DNA from: Bradyrhizobium sp. dw_78
GTDB lineage: Bacteria > Pseudomonadota > Alphaproteobacteria > Rhizobiales > Xanthobacteraceae
Reading direction: 5' to 3'
Assembly: GCF_018449525.1 (NCBI RefSeq)
Contig: NZ_JAAVUS010000005.1
Coordinates: 276,001 to 340,000 of the forward strand
Length of the DNA: 64,000 bases
The position numbers were made by a program, and so were the translations under genes. This document shows positions 19,353-28,604 of the stretch, piece after piece. The first letter of the stretch is position 1; every line of letters starts with the position of its first letter. The notes beneath the pieces were generated by a model that worked only from the letters and a program-made list of their open reading frames with translations, was not told the origin of the DNA and did not search any database.

Positions 19353-19529
19353 TGCCGTTCAAGACAGCAAGATCGGTGCCGGGCGGCCTCGACAACCGGA
19401 TCGCGCTTCGATTCTGGTTAATTCGATTCCGGTAACCATCGCGACAGATACGCGCCGCGGGTTCCGCTGCTGGACCGGTTATTGCAATGCTTCCTGCGTA
19501 TCGCTGGCTTCCAACGCGGACTTAACTGA

Positions 19530-20663
19530 ATGCATCGTGCATCCATGTCGAAATTGATCCATTCGCGGCGTGACTTCCTTGTTCACGCGGCGAAGGCCGC
19601 CGCGTTGGGTATTTCCGGGACAGCCGCATTGTCCGGAGTGTCCTCATTTGCGACACCGCTGACGGGGGCGGGCCAGACCTCGGCCTCCGACGAACTAATT
19701 CCTTACGGCGCCGCGGCGCGATCCGACGCGCTGGTCTCCGACCTGCCCTATCGTGACGCGATTATCGCGAATTGCCGCATGATCGTGCCGGAGAGCGAAT
19801 TGAAATGGGACGCGTTGCGCCCCACGCGTGGCGAATTCAGATTCGAGAAATCCGACGCGATCGTGGATTTCGGCCGCCAGAACGGGATCGCGGTCCGTGG
19901 CCATACGCTGGCCTGGTACGGCGCGATGCCGGGCTGGACCGATGAGATCGCGGATCGCGCCGAGGCCGAGCGGGAACTGGTCGATCATATTGAAACGGTT
20001 GTGTCCCGATATCGCGGCCAGATCCCATCCTGGGACGTGGTGAACGAACCGCTGGCGGAATGGCCGGACGACGAATTCGCGTTCCGGCCTTCGATCTGGG
20101 CCAGGCGGCTGGGTGCGGATTATCTGTCGATCGCGCTGAGAGAGGCCGCGCTCGCGGATCCGGACGCGCGGCTGGTGCTTAACGAATACGACGTGGAGTT
20201 CAAAGGCCCGCGCTTCGCGGCGCGGCGCAAGGCGCTGATTGCGCTGCTGCGCTCCTTGCGCGACCGCGGCGTGCCGCTGCATGCCGTCGGGCTGCAGGCG
20301 CATCTGTTTGCGGACCGCGCCATCGATCGCGACGGATTGCAGGCGCTGCTTGCCGAGATCAAGGCGCTCGGGCTCGATGTGCTGGTCACCGAACTCGATG
20401 TGATCGATTATACGCTGCCGGGCAGGGTGAGCGAACGCGACGCCATGGTTGCCGGCGTGGCCGGGCAGTTTCTTCAGGCGGTCTGCGATGTGGTTCGGCC
20501 GAAGGCGATCCTGACCTGGGGCTTGAGCGACCGCTACACCTGGGTGCCGATCTATTTCACGCGCCGCGACGGCATGCCGAACCGGCCATTGCCGCTCGAT
20601 GCCGATCTCAGGCGCAAACCGCTCTACGACGTCATCGACGAATTCAGGCGCAAGCCTGCTTGA
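19530..20663 (+). CDS. Tat-exported GH10 glycanase (endo-beta-1,4-xylanase family)
   Basis: 377 residues. A twin-arginine signal SRRDFLVHAAKAAALG occurs near residue 12, so export is folded and Tat-dependent. GH10 motifs are complete: SELKWDALRP, RGHTLAWYGAMPGW, the acid/base WDVVNEP (E173) and the nucleophile VTELDV (E288), with ILTWGLSDRYTWVP near the end. Family members cut xylan, but in this locus it may cut the polysaccharide made by the cluster, as ExoK-type glycanases do in rhizobia. An alternative ATG is at 19545. Neighbours diverge on the left and continue in the same direction on the right. Confidence 0.92.
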   Translation: MHRASMSKLIHSRRDFLVHAAKAAALGISGTAALSGVSSFATPLTGAGQTSASDELIPYGAAARSDALVSDLPYRDAIIANCRMIVPESELKWDALRPTRGEFRFEKSDAIVDFGRQNGIAVRGHTLAWYGAMPGWTDEIADRAEAERELVDHIETVVSRYRGQIPSWDVVNEPLAEWPDDEFAFRPSIWARRLGADYLSIALREAALADPDARLVLNEYDVEFKGPRFAARRKALIALLRSLRDRGVPLHAVGLQAHLFADRAIDRDGLQALLAEIKALGLDVLVTELDVIDYTLPGRVSERDAMVAGVAGQFLQAVCDVVRPKAILTWGLSDRYTWVPIYFTRRDGMPNRPLPLDADLRRKPLYDVIDEFRRKPA

Positions 20664-20723
20664 TTAAAGCCTGCCTGATCAAAGTTTTTAAAGGCCTCTG
20701 GCCGTTACGGATCCGATTGCATC

Positions 20724-21719
20724 ATGAGTCAGATTTCGACCGAAATTGAAACCCGCAGACGCCGCGCCGCGCCGGCGAGCCCCGCCTGGGGCCGGCAATT
20801 GCTGCGCGCCGCGACCGCGCGCCTGCGCCAGGTGGCCTGGCTGCGGCGGATCAAGCGCAAGCTTGTGCAGTTCGAGCATGGGCATGAGGAGGCGATCTAT
20901 CGCAATTCCGAGATTGCGCAGCGGAACCTGATCGCGACATGGAAGCAGCTCCAGGCGGCCGGTGTGATCCTGCCGCTCGAACAAGTCGGCTTCAGCCGCT
21001 TTTCCGAATTCGAGGAAGACGGCCTCCTGCTGTACCTGCTGACGCTTGCAGGATCGGCGTCGCGCACGGTGGTTGAAATCAGCTCGCAGGACGGCCGTAC
21101 CTGCATGGCGACCAATCTTCTGGTGCATCATCGCTGGCGCGGCTTTTTGTTCGACGGCGATCCGGTGTTCGTCGCGGAAGGGCAGCGCTTCTTCGCATCG
21201 CATCCAGCCACCCGCGCGATGCCGCCGGTGATGAGGGCGGAGTGGTTCACGCGCGACAACGTCAATCGGGTGCTGGCTTCCGCGGGCGTTCCCGATGAGG
21301 TCGACGTGCTGTCGCTCGATATCGACGGCAATGATTTGCATCTGTGGAACGCGATGACGCTGCGCCCGCGGATTCTGATCTGCGAATTCAACAATGCGGT
21401 GCCGGGCGAACTCGCGCTCACCATTCCCTACCGGCCCGATTTCAACTATGCGGCGCTGCCGCCCGACCAGGCGCTGTTTCGTTCGGCCAGTCTTGCGGCC
21501 TATGTCGCCGTCGGCCGGCGCAAGGGCTACCGCCTTGTCGGCATGAACGCGCTCGGCTTCAACGCCATCTTCCTGCGCGACGACGTGCTTGTGGCGGAGA
21601 TGCCGGAGATTCCGGTGTCGGCGCTCAATGCCCATCCGTTCGTCGATGTGGCGCGGACACATTGGGCGCAGATCGCGCATTTGCCGTGGATCGAGGTGGC
21701 AGCAGATGGCAATCTCTGA
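20724..21719 (+). CDS. FkbM-like methyltransferase-fold protein, function unknown
   Basis: 331 residues. After a basic N-terminus (ETRRRRAAPAS), a Rossmann-like region appears: TVVEISSQDGRTCMATNLL, then FLFDGDPVF, and VDVLSLDIDGNDLHLWNAM, which resembles the FkbM family's D-x-D-G motif. The canonical glycine-rich SAM loop is not obvious, so activity is uncertain. Its 3' end overlaps the GT2 gene by 14 bases, which ties it to polysaccharide synthesis; sugar O-methylation is a reasonable guess. Confidence 0.6.
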   Translation: MSQISTEIETRRRRAAPASPAWGRQLLRAATARLRQVAWLRRIKRKLVQFEHGHEEAIYRNSEIAQRNLIATWKQLQAAGVILPLEQVGFSRFSEFEEDGLLLYLLTLAGSASRTVVEISSQDGRTCMATNLLVHHRWRGFLFDGDPVFVAEGQRFFASHPATRAMPPVMRAEWFTRDNVNRVLASAGVPDEVDVLSLDIDGNDLHLWNAMTLRPRILICEFNNAVPGELALTIPYRPDFNYAALPPDQALFRSASLAAYVAVGRRKGYRLVGMNALGFNAIFLRDDVLVAEMPEIPVSALNAHPFVDVARTHWAQIAHLPWIEVAADGNL

Positions 21720-22704
21720 GATGTCGTCTCACGCCCGCAGTGTCGCGGCGATGTCGCGGCCGCTCGATCCCCTGGTCGGGGCGGTGGTGTGCGTTCCGAG
21801 TTTCCGTCGTCCACAGCATTTGCGGCGGACGCTGCAATCGCTCGCCGATCAGCGCACCCATCGCCGCTTCGCCGTCGTCATTGTCGAGAATGACGCCACG
21901 GGAGGCGAGAGCGTCCCGGTTGCGGCCGAATTTCTGCGGACCGGCAAGTTGCAGGGGCTGTGTGTGGTCGAGCCGCGGCAGGGTAACTGCCACGCGATCA
22001 ATGCCGCTTTCGAAACCGCGCTCGGCATGTTTCCCGCGGCGACCTATCTTTTGATGATCGACGACGACGAGGTCGCCTCGCCGGATTGGCTGGAGCAAAT
22101 GGTGAAGGCCGCCGAGGCGACCGGCGCGGATATCCTCGGCGGGCCGGTATTCCCGAATTTCGACGACGATGCCAAGCGCGGCTTGCGCCGCCACCCGGCG
22201 TTTTGCCCGGCCTATGAAGCGAGCGGCCCCGTACCGGTCATCTATGGCTGCGGCAATTGCCTGATCCGGCGGACGGTATTCGCCGGGCTCGAAGACTCCT
22301 TGTTCGATCTTCGCTTTAATTTTCTCGGCGGCGGCGATACCGATTTTTTCGTGCGTTGCCGCCGGGCCGGAATGAAATTCCACTGGAACGCCGACGCGGT
22401 CATTACCGAGACAGTTCCGCAAAGCCGGACCAGTCTCGGATGGCTCGCATTGCGGGGCTTGCGGATCGGCGCCATCAATTATCATGTCGAACTCAAGGCG
22501 GCGCGAACCGCGTGGAAGCGGCTGAAGCTGCTTGCGATCATGCTGGCAAAGCTGCCTCTGTCGCTGCTGCGCGCGGTCGGACTCGTCGTCACCGAACGAA
22601 AGCCCATTATCGCGTTGCATCCGATGGCGGTCGCGCTTGGCAGCGCGCTGGCGTCGCTCGGAATCGAACCGCAACCCTATAAAGCCTCGAAGATCACATC
22701 TTGA
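21706..22704 (+). CDS. Glycosyltransferase family 2
   Basis: About 332 residues from ATG 21706, chosen because GAGGTGG lies 6 bases upstream; it overlaps the previous gene by 14 bases. GT-A features: VVCVPSFRRPQHLRRTLQSL, VVIVENDATGG, the DxD-type MIDDDEVASPDW, and a FLGGGDTDFFVRCRRAGMKF acceptor-site block. A hydrophobic tail (residues about 280-310) suggests membrane association. It would add a sugar to the lipid-linked repeat unit. Its stop overlaps the TTG start of the polymerase gene, so the three plus-strand genes form one operon. Confidence 0.9.
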   Translation: MAISEMSSHARSVAAMSRPLDPLVGAVVCVPSFRRPQHLRRTLQSLADQRTHRRFAVVIVENDATGGESVPVAAEFLRTGKLQGLCVVEPRQGNCHAINAAFETALGMFPAATYLLMIDDDEVASPDWLEQMVKAAEATGADILGGPVFPNFDDDAKRGLRRHPAFCPAYEASGPVPVIYGCGNCLIRRTVFAGLEDSLFDLRFNFLGGGDTDFFVRCRRAGMKFHWNADAVITETVPQSRTSLGWLALRGLRIGAINYHVELKAARTAWKRLKLLAIMLAKLPLSLLRAVGLVVTERKPIIALHPMAVALGSALASLGIEPQPYKASKITS

Positions 22705-24014
22705 GCCAGTTCGCCACCACATCGGAAGCCCGCGCCGTCCTCGGTGAATTGCGGCGTCAGCAGGTGATCGACCTGGTGCGGGCGTCGGCCTTCGTCGGTG
22801 CGTTGCTGCTGGCGTGGGTCTCGCTGCGGCCATTCATCGATCTCGGCAACCAGGATCTGAAGGACCTGTCGACCGGTAACGAGACGCTGACCTATCTGGC
22901 ATTCGGCAGCATGGCGTTGCTGATGCTCGCGCTGGCGATGCGGGACAGCACGCAGGCGCTAGCGACGCTGCTTTCGCCGGGCTTCATGCTGTTCGCCGCC
23001 TGGATCGTCGTCAGCGTGGTGTTGTCGCTCGATCCCGCCACGTCGATCCGCAGGTTCGCGCTGAGCGCCTGCGTCATCACCGTGGCCGCGGTCACGATGT
23101 TGCTGCCGAAATCGCAGAGCGAGTTGGTGCGCTGGTTCAGCGTCGCGGCGTTCGCACTGCTCGGGATCTGCTATCTCGGGATCGTGCTGGCGCCGGACCT
23201 GTCGATCCATCTGGCGACCGACGCCCAGGAGCCGCATCTCGCCGGCGACTGGCGCGGCTCGTTCGGCCACAAGAACGTGGCGGCGGCGATGATGGCGATG
23301 CTGCTGTTCATCGGCATCTACATCATACGGTCGGGATGGCGGTGGCCGGGAGCGGCGATCATCGCTCTCGCTTCGCTGTTTCTGGTCAATGCCGAGGGAA
23401 AAAGCTCGACGGCGCTGTTCTTTATCGTGATGGCGCTCACCTCGCTGACGTCGCGCATTCGCTCGTTCTGGCTTCGCGCCGTGATGTTCCTCGCCCCGCT
23501 GCTGATGCTGAATCTACTCAGCGTCGGCACTGTCGTGAGCGAGACGTTGGCCGACATCGCCAAATTACTGCCGCTCGATACCAGTTTCACCGGCCGCATC
23601 GATGTCTGGACCTTCGCCATCCAGGCGCTGCAGGAGCGGCTGCCGACCGGATATGGCTTTTCCGCGTTCTGGGGATCGAGCTCGATCCAGAATCTTCCGG
23701 AAGGCATGGAATGGGCGGAATATGCCTCGCACAGCCATAATGGCTATCTCGATAGCGCGCTGGCGATGGGACTGCCGGGCCTCGTGCTGCTGATTGCGGT
23801 ACTGGTGATTGCGCCGTTGCGTAATTTTCACGCCGCCGATTACGGCCGCAATGGCGGACCGCTGGCGATGCTGTTCCTGCGGATATGGCTGTTCGGTCTT
23901 TATCTCTCCTCGATGGAAAGCTTCTTCCTCGATCGCGCGGATCCGTTGTGGTTCACGTTTCTGATCGCGGTGTTCGGGCTGCACTATCTGGCGCGGTTTC
24001 GGGTGCGGGATTGA
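22701..24014 (+). CDS. ExoQ/Wzy-like polysaccharide polymerase or O-antigen ligase family protein
   Basis: 437 residues, about ten or more membrane helices. The RGSFGHKNVAAAMMAMLLF motif and the large loop ending YASHSHNGYLDSALAMG are typical of the Wzy_C/ExoQ family. It would polymerise repeat units at the periplasmic face. Translation probably starts at TTG 22701, which overlaps the stop of the GT2 gene in the sequence TTGA. Its 3' end overlaps the convergent glycosyltransferase gene by 62 bases. Confidence 0.87.
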   Translation: MSQFATTSEARAVLGELRRQQVIDLVRASAFVGALLLAWVSLRPFIDLGNQDLKDLSTGNETLTYLAFGSMALLMLALAMRDSTQALATLLSPGFMLFAAWIVVSVVLSLDPATSIRRFALSACVITVAAVTMLLPKSQSELVRWFSVAAFALLGICYLGIVLAPDLSIHLATDAQEPHLAGDWRGSFGHKNVAAAMMAMLLFIGIYIIRSGWRWPGAAIIALASLFLVNAEGKSSTALFFIVMALTSLTSRIRSFWLRAVMFLAPLLMLNLLSVGTVVSETLADIAKLLPLDTSFTGRIDVWTFAIQALQERLPTGYGFSAFWGSSSIQNLPEGMEWAEYASHSHNGYLDSALAMGLPGLVLLIAVLVIAPLRNFHAADYGRNGGPLAMLFLRIWLFGLYLSSMESFFLDRADPLWFTFLIAVFGLHYLARFRVRD

Positions 24015-25107
24015 TATCGAATTGCGCCAGCACGGCTTGCGCGACATCCCGCCACCAGCCGTCGAAATCGAACGGCGTCTGCGCCGGCGGCGATTTCAGC
24101 GATGCTACGATCGTGTCGGTATAGGCCGCATCGCCGGAGCCGCGTGGGACCGGCACAATGACACCGTGCTCGATCAACGCCCGGAAACGCGGGTGGTGGT
24201 CGAATTCATCCGCCTCGGCCGGACCGGTGACGACGACCGGACGGCCGGACTGCGCGCAGGCGAGGATGCTGCCGCGCCGCGCCGTGATGCCTTCTTCAAG
24301 CGGATAGCAGAAGACATCGATCTCGCTGAAAATGCCGAATACCTCGGCATCCGACGCGATATAGCCGCTGACGATGACATCGCCGGTAATCCCAAGCTCG
24401 GCCGCGCGGGCATGGAATTCTTCCTCCACCTTGTCGGTGCCCCGGATGAACGAACCGACATAGACCAATAGCGGCTTGAGCCCGCGATCCCTCAAGGCGG
24501 CGCAGATCTCGAGCAGCGCGTTCGGCTGCTTGCCCGGATAGATCGATCCGAAATGGCCGATCACCAGCCGTCCGTCCCGGCGCGCCGCCGCGAGCCGCTG
24601 CCGCAATTCGGAGTTGGCGGTTGTGGACGGCGCTTCGATGTTGGGCGGCAGCGGCGCCAGCACGCATTTCCGCGCCGTCCAGCCGACGGCCGGATCCCCG
24701 GCGAGCTGGCGCTGCACCAGCGGGGAGAACATCACGATTCTGCCGGCAAGCAACAGCGCCGGAATATAGCTGATGCGGCGCAGCCAATGCAGCCCGTCCC
24801 ATTCGTGCTGAATCAGGACAACGCGCCGGCCTTTAAGCCGCGCCACCGCCAGCGCCAGCAGCGGGCGAAACATGACGCGCTTCCACGCCACGATCGGGAA
24901 GTTGCAGACCACGTTCCGCGCCGCGCCCGTCGCGCGCCAGATCTCGGCAACCGATCCTTGGTCGCGGGTCAGGGTTAATGTGGTGCTGCTGCCGGGATCG
25001 AATTTCTCGATCCTTTGGCGCAGCAGGCGGGTAAATTGCCCGACGCCGCACTGCATCTGCTGCCCGGCGCCGAGAAACAGCGCCTGATATAAGCGTGCTG
25101 GAGTCAT
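23953..25107 (-). CDS. Glycosyltransferase, GT4-like (GT-B fold)
   Basis: About 384 residues from ATG 25107 (MTPARLYQALFLGAG); longer in-frame starts upstream have no family resemblance. GT-B features: an N-terminal GAGQQMQCGVGQFTRLL glycine-rich loop, VIGHFGSIYPGKQP at the linker, LLVYVGSFIRGTDK, and the C-terminal FCYPLEEGITARRGSILA donor-site region with arginines in place of the commonest E-x7-E spacing. It converges on the polymerase gene and overlaps it by 62 bases, which is unusual in this window. It probably adds a sugar to the same polysaccharide. Confidence 0.85.
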   Translation of the reverse strand: MTPARLYQALFLGAGQQMQCGVGQFTRLLRQRIEKFDPGSSTTLTLTRDQGSVAEIWRATGAARNVVCNFPIVAWKRVMFRPLLALAVARLKGRRVVLIQHEWDGLHWLRRISYIPALLLAGRIVMFSPLVQRQLAGDPAVGWTARKCVLAPLPPNIEAPSTTANSELRQRLAAARRDGRLVIGHFGSIYPGKQPNALLEICAALRDRGLKPLLVYVGSFIRGTDKVEEEFHARAAELGITGDVIVSGYIASDAEVFGIFSEIDVFCYPLEEGITARRGSILACAQSGRPVVVTGPAEADEFDHHPRFRALIEHGVIVPVPRGSGDAAYTDTIVASLKSPPAQTPFDFDGWWRDVAQAVLAQFDINPAPETAPDSAARTPRSET

Positions 25108-25363
25108 GGTTCGGGGCCGGCGCTGCGTTTCTGAAAATGTCCGCGTTAGCCATACATCGCAGACATTATCGCCGGGTAAGCGGCTGCGGACGTCCTGGGC
25201 ACCCTTCTTGCCAGATATCGGGTGAAGACCGGCCGTTCGTCTCATATCGGCACATGGCGGATGACCGGCAAGGTGATGGCCTGGCGGCTTTGGGACAACG
25301 TCTGGCGCATGGCGCTGGTCGTTAACAAACCTCAGGCGAACGAGAATGGGCAGGAGTACGGCG

Positions 25364-26296
25364 ATGACGGCGAAGGTTTTGACCGATTGGGACGAGACGC
25401 ATTCGGCGCTGTGGGGGCACCAGCCGATCCAGTTGGCCCATGAGATGCACAAGACGCCGTTGTTCTCGATGGACACGCTCGCCGCGCTGATCGAGCGCTA
25501 TCCGCGCGAGCATTACAGCCTGGTGCAGACCGGCGCCAAGGGATCCGAACGTGTCTGGCGCGAGGGTGTAATCGGCGATCTCGGCGGCCATCAGGTGATG
25601 GATGCGATCGCGCGCGGTGGCCTCTGGCTCAACATGCGCGATGTCGGCGCGGTCGACAGCCGCTATCGCGCCTTGGTCGACCGGATGTTCGAGGAAGTCG
25701 CGGCAAACGTTCCGGGATTCGAGGCCTGGAACCACCAGGAAAGCATCCTGGTGTCGGCGCCCGACGCGCAGGTTTATTATCACGCCGACCTGCCGGGACA
25801 GGGCCTGATCCAGATCGCCGGCCGCAAGCGCGTCTACGTCTATCCCAACACGCCGCCCTTCATCACCCCGCGGAATCTCGAAGACATTGCGCTCTATAAC
25901 GTCGAAGTCGATATGCCCTACGAGCCCTGGTATGACAGGCACGCCCAGGTGTTCGACATCGGCCCGGGCCAGATGCTGAACTGGGAGTTGAACGCGCCGC
26001 ATCGGGTGGAAAATCTCGGCACCTTCAGCGTGTCGATGACCATTTCCTTCACCAATGATCATATCCGCCGTTCCGAGGTTGTTAATCTCGCCAACGGTCT
26101 GCTGCGGCATCGTTTCGGCTATACGCCGAGGAGTCGCAACCTGCGCGGCCCGTCCTATTTCCTCAAGGGCGTGATGCAAAAGCTTTACCGCGACAGCGGC
26201 TGGGTCAAGCGCGAACGCAGCGTGCGTCGCCCGACCGAATTCCGGCTCGATGCAACTCGGCCCGGCCAGATCGTCGATCTGCCGAAGGCAGCGTAA
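25364..26296 (+). CDS. JmjC/cupin-like domain protein, putative Fe(II)-dependent oxygenase
   Basis: About 310 residues from ATG 25364 (GGCAGGAG lies 8 bases upstream; ATG 25346 is the alternative). The core looks like a double-stranded beta-helix: VYYHADLPGQGLIQIAGRKR has an HxD pair, and MLNWELNAPHRVENLG supplies the distal histidine about 85 residues later, matching a His-Asp...His iron site. The RKRVYVYPN stretch resembles JmjC/cupin-8 proteins. A hydroxylase acting on a sugar, lipid or protein is possible; substrate unknown. It is followed after 14 bases by a GNAT gene, and both sit at the edge of the polysaccharide locus. Confidence 0.68.
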   Translation: MTAKVLTDWDETHSALWGHQPIQLAHEMHKTPLFSMDTLAALIERYPREHYSLVQTGAKGSERVWREGVIGDLGGHQVMDAIARGGLWLNMRDVGAVDSRYRALVDRMFEEVAANVPGFEAWNHQESILVSAPDAQVYYHADLPGQGLIQIAGRKRVYVYPNTPPFITPRNLEDIALYNVEVDMPYEPWYDRHAQVFDIGPGQMLNWELNAPHRVENLGTFSVSMTISFTNDHIRRSEVVNLANGLLRHRFGYTPRSRNLRGPSYFLKGVMQKLYRDSGWVKRERSVRRPTEFRLDATRPGQIVDLPKAA

Positions 26297-26310
26297 GGCG
26301 GCTATCGACA

Positions 26311-27498
26311 ATGACAGTTTTGGCGGCGAGGGCGATAAATACGGGCGCGAGGGTGGTCTTGCGTGCGACTGGATTCCACGTCGAGTTTGTCCGCGACTGG
26401 CGCCAGGTTTCGGCGCGCTGCGGTGACGCCCGGGCGCTGACGCCGTTCCAGGACCGCCGCTGGTTCGATGCCTGGTATCAGGCGTTTGCCGATTTTCACG
26501 AGATCGAGCCATTGATTGCGATCGTCTCGGATGCGGCGACCGCAGAACTGGCCGCGATTTTCCCGCTGGTTCGCCGGGTGCGCAGAGGCATCCGGATCGT
26601 CGAATTCGCCGATCACAATCTGACGGACTACAATGTTCCGCTGCTGCACGCCGCAGCCCCGCGCGATGCGGCGGGGATGCGGTCACTGTGGCGGGACCTT
26701 ACCGCGGCGCTGAAACGGCTGCCCGGCGGCACCGATCTCGTTCGTTTCCGCAAAATGCCATTTGAGCTCAACGGTGTCGTCAATCCGCTGACACTGCTCG
26801 ACGGCGCGCGCCTGTCGCGGCTCAACGGCAATCTGGTCACGACCGGCGACGATTATGACGCTTGGCGCTATTCGCTGGAGCGGACCGTCCGCAAGGAACT
26901 GGAACGAAGCTGGCGCGTGTTCACGCGCCATGCCGATGCTTCGTTCCGGATCGTGACAGGGCAAGATGAGGCATTGCGCCTGCTGTCGGCGATGGAGGCG
27001 CAGCAGGATGCGCGAATGCGCAATCTCGGGCTGAAATTCATGCTCAATGACGAGGCCTGCGCCGCGTTTTACCGCAGTCTTGTCCGCGAAAATCTCGGCA
27101 ACGGCTATGCCGTGATGTCCGCGCTGACGGTCGGCGAAGAGGTGATCGCCGCGCTGTTCGGAATTCGCCGCGGCTCGGCTTACGTGATGGTGCGGATCAG
27201 CAATGCCGGCGACAAATGGTCGAACTGCTCGCCGGGCCGTCTCATCATCGAGCGCACCATGTCGGCGCTGCACCAGGATGGCGTGCGGCATTTCGATTTC
27301 TCGATCGGCAATTATGCCTATAAGCGGCGTTTCGGCGTGGCGCCGCTGCCGCTGGCCGAAATCACCGAGGCGTTGAGCTGGCGCGGGCTGCCCTTTGCGC
27401 TGCGCGATCGCGCCGCGCGCGAACTGCATCGTCATCCGCGGCTTTCGGCCCATGTCGCGCGCGCGCTCGGAAAGCCGTCGGCGCGCGAGGACTACTAA
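26311..27498 (+). CDS. GNAT / FemAB-like (CelD, BioF2-type) acyltransferase
   Basis: 395 residues with a duplicated GNAT-like layout. Family hallmarks are FQDRRWFDAWYQAFAD in the first half and HFDFSIGNYAYKRRFGVAPLPL near the end, as in cellulose-locus CelD and BioF2-like acetyltransferases. Such proteins are frequently found in polysaccharide clusters and are thought to acetylate or aminoacylate sugars in the cytoplasm. It follows the JmjC-like gene by 14 bases, suggesting a two-gene modification unit. Confidence 0.85.
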   Translation: MTVLAARAINTGARVVLRATGFHVEFVRDWRQVSARCGDARALTPFQDRRWFDAWYQAFADFHEIEPLIAIVSDAATAELAAIFPLVRRVRRGIRIVEFADHNLTDYNVPLLHAAAPRDAAGMRSLWRDLTAALKRLPGGTDLVRFRKMPFELNGVVNPLTLLDGARLSRLNGNLVTTGDDYDAWRYSLERTVRKELERSWRVFTRHADASFRIVTGQDEALRLLSAMEAQQDARMRNLGLKFMLNDEACAAFYRSLVRENLGNGYAVMSALTVGEEVIAALFGIRRGSAYVMVRISNAGDKWSNCSPGRLIIERTMSALHQDGVRHFDFSIGNYAYKRRFGVAPLPLAEITEALSWRGLPFALRDRAARELHRHPRLSAHVARALGKPSAREDY

Positions 27499-27505
27499 GG
27501 CACTG

Positions 27506-27540
27506 TCGGTTCCGATTCTATCGGAACCGAAGCTCTAGAT
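27506..27540. repeat. Repeat-family hairpin (reverse-oriented copy end)
   Basis: TCGGTTCCGAT and ATCGGAACCGA are perfect 11-base arms around TCT (27506-27530), followed by AGCTCTAGAT. The same end, in the opposite direction, closes the repeat at 32102-32202. It lies between two convergent genes and can act as a bidirectional terminator. Confidence 0.75.
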
Positions 27541-28482
27541 CGGCCGCACCACCTGCGGCTGGCCCGGCGAGCATTCGAGCGTGTCGCGATCCCACTTCCC
27601 GGCGATGGCCGCGGCCTCATAGGTGCTTTGCAGAAATTCCAGCAGCGCCTTGTCGGGATCGTCAGCCGTGCGCACGGCATCGTAGGGCAGGATGAATTCG
27701 CCGAGCGCCTCGCTGAAGAAGGCCGCATCGGGCCGAACCTTGGCGGTCCGGTATCCGGGGGGCTCCGGATAGCCATAGGAATAGAACGCGGGATAATCGA
27801 TCGCTCCGCTTCCCGGCCAGAAGCCGGCGCTGCTGACCTCGTGCGAATAGGCTTCGCAGGCGACCTCGTCGGAGAGATTCGGCACGCCGCCGGGATGACG
27901 TGGCGCGCGCCGCCCGGAAAAGCGCGTCACCGCGAGATCGAAACTGCCCCAGAAGAAATGCACCGGGCTTGCCTTGCCAAGGAAGCCGGTCCGGAATTGC
28001 TTCAACACCCGATCGGCATTGACGAGAATCTGGAAGAAACGCCGCACCGCATCGGCGTCATAGGAGGCGTGGCGGCGGTCTTGCGAAAATCGTACCGGGT
28101 CCGGCAATTCGTTCGGCATCTCGTCGATCTCGACGTCGATGCCGAATTCTGCGAGCGCGGCCATCACGGCTTGGTAAAAGCTCGCGACCGACTGGCCGGC
28201 CAGTGCGAACTGGCTCTGGCCGCCATCGCTGGTCGAAATCCGCAAGGCATGGTCGATGAAATCGAAGTCGATTTGAAAGACGTCTGTGCCGTCGGGGATC
28301 GGCGAGGTGGTCAGGCCGCGCGAGGTGACGTAGAGGGCGACATGCCAGGAATGGTTCAGCCAGGGCGAGCGCGCGAAGCGGATCTTGCCGACCACCTGGG
28401 TCCATAGATGCAGCGTGTCATAGGTCTCGCGCCATCCCGCAAGCGGCAATTCCGACCACGCGGCTCGAACAACATCGTTCAT
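27535..28482 (-). CDS. DUF5996 family protein
   Basis: 315 residues. The family signature is clear at the N-terminus (WSELPLAGWRETYDTLHLWT), with VGKIRFARSPWLNHSWHVAL and the later SPVHFFWGSFDLAVTRFSGR. DUF5996 proteins are conserved in many soil bacteria and have no assigned function. There is no signal peptide or membrane segment. The gene stands alone, convergent with the GNAT gene. Confidence 0.85.
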   Translation of the reverse strand: MNDVVRAAWSELPLAGWRETYDTLHLWTQVVGKIRFARSPWLNHSWHVALYVTSRGLTTSPIPDGTDVFQIDFDFIDHALRISTSDGGQSQFALAGQSVASFYQAVMAALAEFGIDVEIDEMPNELPDPVRFSQDRRHASYDADAVRRFFQILVNADRVLKQFRTGFLGKASPVHFFWGSFDLAVTRFSGRRAPRHPGGVPNLSDEVACEAYSHEVSSAGFWPGSGAIDYPAFYSYGYPEPPGYRTAKVRPDAAFFSEALGEFILPYDAVRTADDPDKALLEFLQSTYEAAAIAGKWDRDTLECSPGQPQVVRPI

Positions 28483-28538
28483 GCTTCACCGTCACGGATC
28501 ATGATCGGCGGTCCCTTGCGCTGTCCCTTGCCATGACC

Positions 28539-28566
28539 AAGGCCGGGCGCGCCGTGGCCCGGCCTT
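28539..28566. terminator. Hairpin terminator candidate
   Basis: AAGGCCGGGC (28539-28548) and GCCCGGCCTT (28557-28566) are perfect 10-base arms with an 8-base loop. It lies downstream of the 57-residue small gene (minus strand) and before the DUF5996 gene. No run of T follows on the minus strand, so termination would be weak or the hairpin may stabilise the 3' end. Confidence 0.5.
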
Positions 28567-28604
28567 CATGTATGAACCAGCGCAATCGACCGACGAGGCC
28601 TGCG

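Noticed and set aside
12721..27498. Polysaccharide region as a recent genomic island
   Set aside because: No integrase, tRNA edge or insertion sequence is visible, and codon use looks like that of the neighbours by eye.
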